From Phascolarctos cinereus (taxonomy: Eukaryota; Chordata; Mammalia; Diprotodontia; Phascolarctidae), in assembly GCF_002099425.1 (NCBI RefSeq), contig NW_018343964.1:16736501-16800500 (forward strand): a DNA stretch of 64,000 nt, written 5' to 3'. The position numbers and the translations under genes were made by a program. Positions 56,919-64,000 of the stretch are shown here, piece by piece. Under the pieces are notes generated by a model. The model was not told the origin of the DNA. It did no database searches and saw only the letters and a list, made by a program, of their open reading frames with translations. The stretch's first letter is position 1. Each line of letters starts with the position of its first letter.

Positions 56919-57464
56919 GTGAAACAAGGATGTCCATTATCACCACTGTTATTCAATATTGTACTGGAAACCTTAGCTTTAGCAATAAGAGAAGAAAAAG
57001 AAATTGAAGGCATTAGAATAGGCAAAGAAGAAACAAAGCTATCACTCTTTGCAGATGACATGATGATATACTTAGAGAATCCTAGAGAATCAAGTAAAAA
57101 ACTACTTGAAATAATAAACAACTTTAGCAAAGTTGCAGGCTATAAAATAAACCCACATAAATCATCAGCATTTCTATATATTACCAACAAAGCCCAACAG
57201 CAAGAGATAGAAAGAGAAATCCCATTTAAACTTACTGTAGACATTATAAAATATTTAGGAGTCTACCTCCTGAAACAAACCCAGGAACTCTATGAACACA
57301 ATTACAAAACACTTTTCACACAAATAAAATCAGATCTAAATAATTGGAAAAACATCAGTTGCTCATGGGTAGGCCGAGCTAATATAATAAAAATGACAAT
57401 CCTACCTAAGCTAATTTACTTATTCAGTGCCATACCAATCAAACTACCAAAAATTATTTTATAG
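56919..57464 (+). pseudogene. L1 ORF2 reverse transcriptase, catalytic part
   Basis: 181 codons including [20 protein letters not shown] and [15 protein letters not shown]. The FADD box provides the paired catalytic aspartates of the polymerase (motif C), and thumb sequence follows to [20 protein letters not shown]. The motif A aspartate lies upstream in [10 protein letters not shown] (about 56750) but out of this frame. The catalytic residues are intact individually, yet the protein cannot be made. Confidence 0.93.
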
Positions 57465-57529
57465 AGTTAGAAAAAATAATAACAAGATTCATTTGGAAAA
57501 ACAAAAGGTCCAGAATATCAAAGGAACTA

Positions 57530-57850
57530 ATGAAAAGAAATGCAGGGGAAGGTGGCCTAGCAATTCCAGATCTTAAATTGTATTATAAAGCAGCAATCAT
57601 CAAAACTGCTTGGTACTGGCTAAGAAATAGGGAGGTGGATCAGTGGAATAGGTTAAATATGCAAGACACAGTAGTCAATGACTATAGTAATCTATTATTT
57701 GATAAACCCAAAGACCCCAGCTTCTGGGATAAGAACCCACTCTTTGAAAAAAACTGCTGGGAAAACTGGAAAAGAGTATGGCAGAAACTAGGCATAGACC
57801 CAAATCTCACACCATATACCAAAATAAAGTCAAAATGGGTTCAGACTTAG
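57530..57850 (+). pseudogene. L1 ORF2 post-RT segment
   Basis: 106 codons: GGLAIPDLKLYYKAAIIKTA, WYWLRNREVDQWNR and CWENWKRVWQKLGIDPNL, then TPYTKIKSKW before a frame change. Equivalent to the region downstream of the L1 RT thumb. Confidence 0.9.
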
Positions 57851-58779
57851 ATATAAAGGCTGATACCATAAGTAAACTGGGAGAACAAGGAATAGTTTAC
57901 CTATCAGATCTATGGAGAACAGAAGAATTCATGACCAAACAGGAGATAGAGAACATTATGAAAAGCAAAATGGATAATTTTGATTACATTAAATTGAAAA
58001 GTTTTTGCACAAACAAAGCCAATGCAACTAAGATTAGAAGGAAGGTAGAAAATTGGGAAAGAATTTTTACAACCAGTCTCTCTGATAAAGGCCTCATTTC
58101 TAAAATATATAGAGAATTAAGACAAATTTATAAGAACACAAGCCATTCCCCAATTGATAAATGGTCAAAGGATATGAACAGACAGTTCTCAGATGAAGAA
58201 ATTAAAGCCATCTATAGTCATATGAAAAAATGCTCTAAATCGTTATTGATTAGAGAAATGCAAATCAAAACAACTCTGAGGTACCACATCACACCTATCA
58301 GATTGGCCAACATGACAAAACAGGAAAATGATAAATGTTGGAGAAGATGTGGGAAAATTGGAACACTAATACATTGTTGGTGGAGTTGTGAAATGATCCA
58401 ACCATTTTGGAGAACAATTTGGAACTATGCCCAAAGGGCTACAAAAATGTGCATACCCTTTGATCCAGCAATAGCACTTCTAGGGCTATATCCCAAAGAG
58501 ATCAAACAAATGGGAAAAGGACCCACATGTACAAAAATATTCATAGCAGCTCTTTTTGTGGTGGCAAAGAATTGGAAATTGAGAGGATGCCCATCAATTG
58601 GGGAATGGCTGAGCAAGTTGTGGTATATGAATGTAATGGAATACTATTGTGCTATAAGAAATGATGGACAGGCTGACTTCAGAAAAACCTGGAAAGACTT
58701 ATATGGTCTGATGCTGAGTGAAGTGAGCAGAACCAAGAGGACTTTGTACACAATAACAGCCACATTATGCAATGACTAA
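57778..58779 (+). pseudogene. L1 ORF2 C-terminal segment
   Basis: 333 open codons, the longest frame in the window. The first ~20 are a shadow of the preceding frame. True ORF2 sequence runs from about 57840 (DLDIKADTISKLGEQG) through FCTNKANATKIRRKVENWER, MNRQFSDEEIKA and the cysteine motif CWRRCGKIGTLIHCWWSC to TLYTITATLCND and the natural stop. This domain binds template RNA in L1 proteins. Confidence 0.93.
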
Positions 58780-59143
58780 GAATGTTAAACTGAACCCTTC
58801 TCAGCATTACAAGGATCTAAGACATCTCCAGAGGCCTCGGGATGGAAAATGCTGTCCACATCCAAAGAAAGAACTATGGAAGTCGAATCGCTATCACTTA
58901 TTTTTACCTTCTGTTGAGTTTTGTTTCATCTTTCTGATGGTTCCTCCTATTGGTTTTAATTTTTACTTACAACTTCACTAATGTGAAAATATGTTTAATG
59001 GGTATGTAAATGTAAAGCCTATTCAGATTGTGCCATCTTGGGGAGGGGGGGGGAGGAAGGGAGAAAAATTTTCAACTCAAAAGCATATGGAAATTAAAAT
59101 AAAAATAAAATAAATAAATAAATTAAAAAAAAAAGAAAAAAAA

Positions 59144-59438
59144 AGAAATGCGACCTTTATCAGAAAGACTGGTTATAAAAATTCTTTCCCAATTTTCTAC
59201 CTTCCTTCTAATCTGAGTTGCATTGGCTTTGTTCGTGCAAAAACTTTTCAATTTAATGTAATCAAAATTATCCATTTTGCATTTCATAATGTTCTCTATC
59301 TCCTGTTTGGTCACGAATTCTTCTGTCCTCCATAGATCTGATAGGTAAACTATTCCTTGTTCTCCCAGTTTACTTATGGTATCAGCCTTTATATCTAAGT
59401 CATAAACCCATTCTGACTTTATTTTGGTATATGGTGTG
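59144..59438 (-). mobile_element. L1 (antisense), right half of the split copy
   Basis: Continues the antisense L1 upstream into ORF2: the minus frame 59123-59314 reads MTKQEIENIMKCKMDNFDYI and RRKVENWERIF, matching the forward L1 at 57930-58100. It ends at 'ggtatatggtgtg', where the outer TSD follows. Confidence 0.92.
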
Positions 59439-59457
59439 AGATAAAAACAAAATTTTT

Positions 59458-59760
59458 AAAAAGTACTATGGTAGATTGGGAAAGGCTTTTTGCAGAAGGT
59501 GGAGTGTTTAGCTGGGATAGAAATGAAGTCAATGGAATCCAAGTCATGGATATTAGGAGGGAAGAATTTTGAGCATGGGGGACAGTTAGAGAAAATGCCC
59601 AGAGTCAAGAGATGGAGTGTTTATGTGAGAAAAAGCAATCAGGCTAGTGTCACTGGATAGATGAATATGAGGTGGGGAAGGAGGAGTAAAAAGACTGGTG
59701 AAGCAGAAAAGGGCCAGGTTATGGAGCACTTTGAAAGCCAGAGGCTTGACTTGCTAAAGC
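59458..59760 (-). mobile_element. LINE-2 3' UTR, antisense, right part
   Basis: 'gattgggaaaggctttttgc', 'gagcatgggggacagttaga', 'gaaaatgcccagagtcaaga' and 'ctagtgtcactggatagatg' continue the L2 segment that stopped at 53766. Confidence 0.85.
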
Positions 59761-60356
59761 AAAGATCAAAATTAATACAAAGCTAGAAGGAAAAAAAATA
59801 AAGAAAAATACATGCTATATGATTAAAACAATTCTAAATTTAATCAAATTCCTGATTCAAAAAAAATGGGAAATTGATGGAAAAAAGATCAACACTGATT
59901 ATAACAATTTTCATACAGAAGTATAACTTCCATAAATCAACTACAATAACAAGGAGATCAAAAGAGGCAAAAAAAGCCATCTTAATCAGCAAACACTTGG
60001 TCTACTTGTCAAGAGGACAGATGAGGATAAGCAAGGGCAATGCCATTTAGAACATAATCTTGATTTTAAAATCTTACGGAGAAGGATAGCAGGTTATTAT
60101 AAGCAGTATCACCTCATAAAACAGACAGAAGCAGTGGACAGAAAAAGCAAATTTAAAGAAAGCGTATCAAGACACTCAACTAAACAAAATCATCTGAGTA
60201 GGATTGGATGAGATTAGATGAAAGACAACAGATAGGGAAAAAAATAGTAGTGAGAGGAATGGTGCCAGAGGGCAAAGTGAAAATAGAAACAATCCATTAA
60301 TCACATTCTGAAAGAAACTCACTCTTTCAGTTACTTTTGTAATGGCAAAAAAAAAA
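59761..60356. other. Unassigned A-rich sequence
   Basis: A-rich and possibly old L1-derived, but no word allowed a firm assignment. Confidence 0.4.
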
Positions 60357-60566
60357 AGTCCCTATCAATGAATGGCTTAACAAATTATAATACATAAGGT
60401 TATGGAAAATTATTATGAAGCAAAAGATAATGAAAGAAATTACTTCAGAGAAAACCAGGAAGACTTGCATGGACTGATGCAGAGTGAAATAAACAGAACT
60501 TGAAGAATCATTTATGTAACAACATCATAAAGACAAATTGCTTTGAAAGACTAAGAACTTTGATTT

Positions 60567-60748
60567 TAACTTAAACATTTATTTTTTCTTCCTTCCACAA
60601 TCCCATCCCTAACTCCTCAATGCAAAAAAATAAAAAGACAAAAATAAAATCTTTATAAAAATATGCATAGTCAAGCAAAACAAATTTGGTAATTAACTGT
60701 AATTCTAGAGAACTAATAAAGAATTTCTACCCATTTCCTGAGAGGTAA
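60567..60748 (-). mobile_element. L1 3' UTR scrap, antisense
   Basis: 'atatgcatagtcaagcaaaa' is shared with the reversed L1 UTR at 37.15 kb ('attcagtcaagcaaaataaa'). Boundaries uncertain. Tail-to-tail with the forward L1 ORF2 piece. Confidence 0.55.
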
Positions 60749-61035
60749 TACAAACAATAATAATAACAACAGCAATAACAACAATAGCTAGTCTTTATAT
60801 AGTGTTTCAAGATTTGCAAAGTGCAAAAATGTTCTCATGTAATTCTCATAACACATCTGTGAGATAGATGCAGTTACTAGCCCCATTTTTGCAGACAGGG
60901 AAACTGAAGCTTTGAAAAATTAAGTGACTTTCTCAGGGTCACATAGCTAGGTAAGTGTCTGAGGCAAGATTAGAATCCAAGTCTTCCTTACTCCATATCA
61001 GGAACTCTGCCTAGTAAACCACCTAGAGCCATTAG
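60749..61035 (-). mobile_element. CORE-SINE, antisense
   Basis: (AAT/AAC)n tail, then 'tatatagtgtttcaagattt', 'gcagacagggaaactgaagc', 'agggtcacatagctaggtaa' and 'cctagtaaaccacctagagc'. Full length. Confidence 0.85.
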
Positions 61036-61212
61036 ATTAATTCAAGGAAGAATAAGACATATGTTTGGGAGTGACCAATGTGAGAATTTTTACTATGTTT
61101 CACTGTGGATATTTCTACAAGAGTTTTATTTTTATTATTTTTTTCTGTTGAGGGTAGGAAGGGAATTGTGGAAGGAAGGAAAAATAAATATTAGTTAATT
61201 TTTTTAAAGCGA

Positions 61213-61883
61213 TATCTTATATGCCTTGACCTCCCAAACACTGGACCTATGAATAAGATAATAATTAAAGTCATTGAAATTTAAGTTCCTGATTCTCTGA
61301 AGTGAACATACAGTCTTGAGATGTTTCTTAAATCTTTATTGCAGAATTACTAAGAATTAAGGGAAATTATTCAGAGATTAATTTAAATTTGGGCATAAGA
61401 ATGAGCCAAAGGACAGGATGAAAGAACTGTTCCTGAATGAACTAGAGGACATCAGGACTTAGATGCCAAATTGTATAAAAGAATCCAGGAAGTAATATTT
61501 GAAGAAAAGTAAGGATTAATAAGTAGGTTTATAATTCAAAAGTTGGAAAGAGTTGAAAACCAATTATAAAATCAGACAGCATTAGTGGAGTCGACAAGTG
61601 ACTTGGGATCCTCACTAAAATGAATTAAGATAATGCTAATAAAAATAAAATGTTAGTCTCTCTACCTTAGAAAAGAACTCATTGATTTGATATTATCCTA
61701 AGTATACAGGGATAAAATCTCACTAGTCTCCACAAGTGGACTCAGTCAAAGTGGCAGGTATGGAATAATACCCTTTACTTACAATCCTCTCCTTTCTTTG
61801 GAGAATAGCCAAGTTTGGGGATAAGTTCTAATACCTGGGAAGGCTACTTGTTTAGAGGTGTTAAATAGAATTTCAATAAGTCA
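61213..61883. other. Unassigned sequence
   Basis: No element recognised. Confidence 0.4.
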
Positions 61884-62035
61884 GTCAATAAACATTTATT
61901 AAGCACCTACTATGTATCAGATGCTGGGCTAAGCTCTGGGGATACATAAAGAGGCAATAAAGACAGTCCCTGCCTTCAAGGAGCTCACAATCTCAGGAGG
62001 TAAACAACAAGCAAACAAATATTAACAAACTATAC

Positions 62036-62181
62036 GGGTGTGTGTGTGTGTGTGTGTGTATACATATATATGTATGTATATATATGTACACACATATAGT
62101 TTGTGTGTATATGTGTGTTTGTATATATATACACATATGCATATATACATATATACATATATGTGTATATATATACATATA

Positions 62182-62212
<31 letters not shown>

Positions 62213-62213
62213 G
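62036..62213. repeat. (TG)n/(TA)n microsatellite inside L2
   Basis: (TG)11 followed by ~150 bp of TATA, TATG and CATA words. It occupies the same consensus position in L2 as the arrays at 3.5, 26.3 and 27.6 kb. Frames over it are artefacts. Confidence 0.95.
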
Positions 62214-62271
62214 ATAAATAGAAAACAATTGAGAGGGAAGGCAGTCGGATTAAGAAAAATTGAGAAAGGCT

Positions 62272-62404
62272 GGGTCACTAGGTGACACAGTGGATACAGC
62301 ACCGGCCCTGGAGTCAGGAAGACCTGAGTTCAAATCTGGCCTCAGACATTTCACGTTTATTAGCTGTGTCACCCTGGGCAAGTCACTTAACCCTATTGCC
62401 TAGC

Positions 62405-62451
<47 letters not shown>
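62272..62451 (+). mobile_element. tRNA-derived SINE with a (GA)n tail
   Basis: 'tgacacagtggatacagcac', 'cggccctggagtcaggaaga' and 'gctgtgtcaccctgggcaag', then instead of poly(A) a (GA)n run (62405-62451). Candidate TSD gagaaaggct (62262-62271) and gggagaggct (62452-62461), two mismatches. Confidence 0.88.
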
Positions 62452-62452
<1 letters not shown>

Positions 62453-63270
62453 GGAGAGGCTTCCTGTAGAACACGAGATTTTAGTTGGAACTTAAAGGAA
62501 GCCAGGGAAGCCAATAGATGAGGAGGGAGAACCTTCCAGGCATGGGGGACAGCCAGAGAAAATGCCTGGAACAAAGAGATGAAGTGTTTTGTTTATAGAA
62601 CTACAAGCAGGCCAGTGTCACCAGATTGAAGAGAATATACTCTACACATGGCGGAGAGTAAGGTGTAAGAAGACTGGAAAGGTACGTGTGTGGAGGGAGG
62701 TTATGAAGGGCTTTGGATGCCAAAGAGAAGATTGGATCCTAGAGATGTTAGGGAGCCCCGAGAGTTTGAGGAGAGGGGTAATATGGTCAGATATGAATTT
62801 TAGGAAAATCACTTTGGATGTTGAACAGAGGGTGGCTTGAAGTGGGGAGAGCTAGAGGCAGGCAGAACTAGCAGAAGGCTGTTCCATTTGTTCAGGTATA
62901 AGGTGATAAACTGACGAGTGATGCCTGCATTAGAGTGATGGCAGTCAGGTAACAGAAGGAGGAATATATGAGAGATCATGCAAAGGCAAAATTGACAGGC
63001 CTTAGCAACAGATTAAATATGGAGGGTGAGACATAGTGAAGAATGGAGGATGATAGCTAAACTGAAAGCCCAAGAGATTGTGAGGATGGTGATGATCTCT
63101 GTGGTAACAGGGATGGTAGGAGGTAGGGAAGGCTTAGAAAGAAATATAATGAGTTCAGTTTTGGACATGTTGAGTTTAGGATGTCTACTGGACATACAAT
63201 TGGAGATGTCTGGAAGACAGTTGGAAATGCAAAATTGGAGGTTAAAAGAGAGGTTAGGGTAGGACAGGTA

Positions 63271-63415
63271 TGTTTTTTGGTGGAGGCAATCAAGGTTAAG
63301 TGACTTACCCAGGGTCACATAGCTAGTAAGTGTGAAGTGTCTGAGGACAGATTTGACCTCAGTTCCTCTTGACTCCAGGGCTGGTTCTCTATTCACTGCA
63401 CCACCTAGTTTCCCC
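63271..63415 (-). mobile_element. tRNA-derived SINE, antisense
   Basis: 'aatcaaggttaagtgactta', 'cccagggtcacatagctagt' and 'ttcactgcaccacctagttt'. TSD taggacaggta (63260-63270) and tagggcaggta (63416-63426), one mismatch. Inserted into the L2. Confidence 0.92.
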
Positions 63416-64000
63416 TAGGGCAGGTAAATTTGAGAATTATCAGCATAGAGATAATAATGCTGGGAGTTGAGGAAATCACCAAATGGAGAAGTATAGAGCG
63501 AGAAAGAGGAAGGGGCTTAGAACAGAACCCTGGGAACACCTATGGTTAGAGAATGTATGCTGAAAATGTAGAGGAAAAAGTATCAAGGAGGAAAAGTTGC
63601 TCAATCATGTCAAAGGCTGCAGAGAGGTGAGGAGAATGAAGATTGAGAAAAGGCCATTGGATTTGGCAATTTGGATCATTAGTGACTTTGGAGAGGGCAG
63701 TTTGGGGCAATAATGAGGTTGGAAGTCAAATCACATGGGGCTAAGAGGAGAGTGAGAAGAGAGTAAGCAGAGACACCTATTATAAACAACCTTTTCAAAG
63801 AGTTTAGAAACAAAGGATAGAAGAGAGGATGGAGGATTTCAGAGATGGAAGGATCAAGTGAAGGTTTTCAAAGGATGTGGGAGACGCGGCCATGTTTGTA
63901 GGTAGTGTACAGGGAGAGATTGAAAATAAGTGGTAAGGTGGGGACGACAGAGGAGATAATTTGTTGAAGGAGACTGGGTGGAATGGCATCACCTGAGCAG

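Larger units (their letters stand above)
60357..61212 (+). mobile_element. L1 3' end with insertions
   Basis: Left piece 60357-60566 ('catggactgatgcagagtga', 'aataaacagaacttgaagaa') is the ORF2 C-terminus. Right piece 61042-61212 ('gaccaatgtgagaatttt', 'gggaattgtggaaggaagga') is the 3' UTR. An antisense L1 scrap and an antisense CORE-SINE lie between them. Confidence 0.68.
61884..64000 (-). mobile_element. Long LINE-2, antisense, running off the window
   Basis: The longest L2 here, with 3' terminus at 61884 ('caataaacatttattaagca') and 3' UTR to about 62940. The ORF2 C-terminus then reads on the minus strand: RHPKLNMSKTELIIF (about 63160), and further upstream reverse-transcriptase sequence. 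'ggccattggatttggcaatt' and 'gtcaaaggctgcagagaggt' near 63610-63670 encode the AAFDTVDH region in reverse. Frames are broken. Contains a microsatellite and two SINEs. Confidence 0.9.

Noticed and set aside
57778-58779. 333-codon frame as a host gene
   Set aside because: It is the L1 ORF2 C-terminus, lies inside a TSD-flanked insertion, and has a near-identical antisense partner at 54310-54933.

Overview
The window reads as marsupial (metatherian) nuclear DNA. The evidence is the repeat content. There are many ~150 bp tRNA-derived SINEs ending in poly(A), MIR-type CORE-SINEs, and chimeric CORE-SINEs whose 3' end resembles a BovB/RTE LINE. There is a BovB-like RTE tail, abundant LINE-2, and CR1/L3-like fragments. 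L1 copies have an ORF2 and 3' UTR of the kind I know from opossum and Australian marsupials. I cannot name the species. I found no host protein-coding gene, no tRNA or snRNA gene and no promoter. Every long open frame is either part of a transposable element or low-complexity sequence, so the window is best read as intergenic or deep-intronic DNA.

Layout. 1-5 kb: a polypurine tract, old SINEs, two SINEs sharing one target-site duplication (TSD), and an L2 tail. 5-11 kb: dense SINE/L2 mosaic, including a BovB-like RTE tail inside a MIR, a MIR and a hAT-like MITE inside an L2, and an L1 3' end. 11.8-12.9 kb: a decayed Tc1/mariner transposase. 13-18 kb: L2, a hAT-Charlie-like MITE inside an L1, and a first copy of an unnamed repeat. 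18.5-25.7 kb: repeat-poor DNA with a few MIR and CR1/L3 pieces. 26-32.3 kb: L2-rich, with a ~420 bp local duplication and an L2 of about 1.8 kb interrupted by a SINE and an L1. 32.3-41.3 kb: mostly unassigned DNA, including a repeat-free candidate conserved block at 33.2-33.9 kb. 41.3-53.5 kb: SINE/CR1/L2 mosaic, two more copies of the hAT-like MITE, an L1 tail with a perfect 14 bp TSD, and a long (TA)n array. 53.5-59.8 kb: the most striking structure, an L2 split by an L1 that is itself split by a 4.1 kb L1 in the opposite orientation. 60-64 kb: L1 pieces and a long antisense L2 running off the window end.

Nothing here forms a working gene system. What can be learned is the order of insertion of the elements: CORE-SINE and L2 first, then RTE, CR1/L3-like, hAT-like and older L1 insertions, then poly(A) SINEs and the youngest L1. 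Element boundaries without a stated TSD are approximate (about 10-30 bp). Family names rest on recognition by eye, not on a database search.
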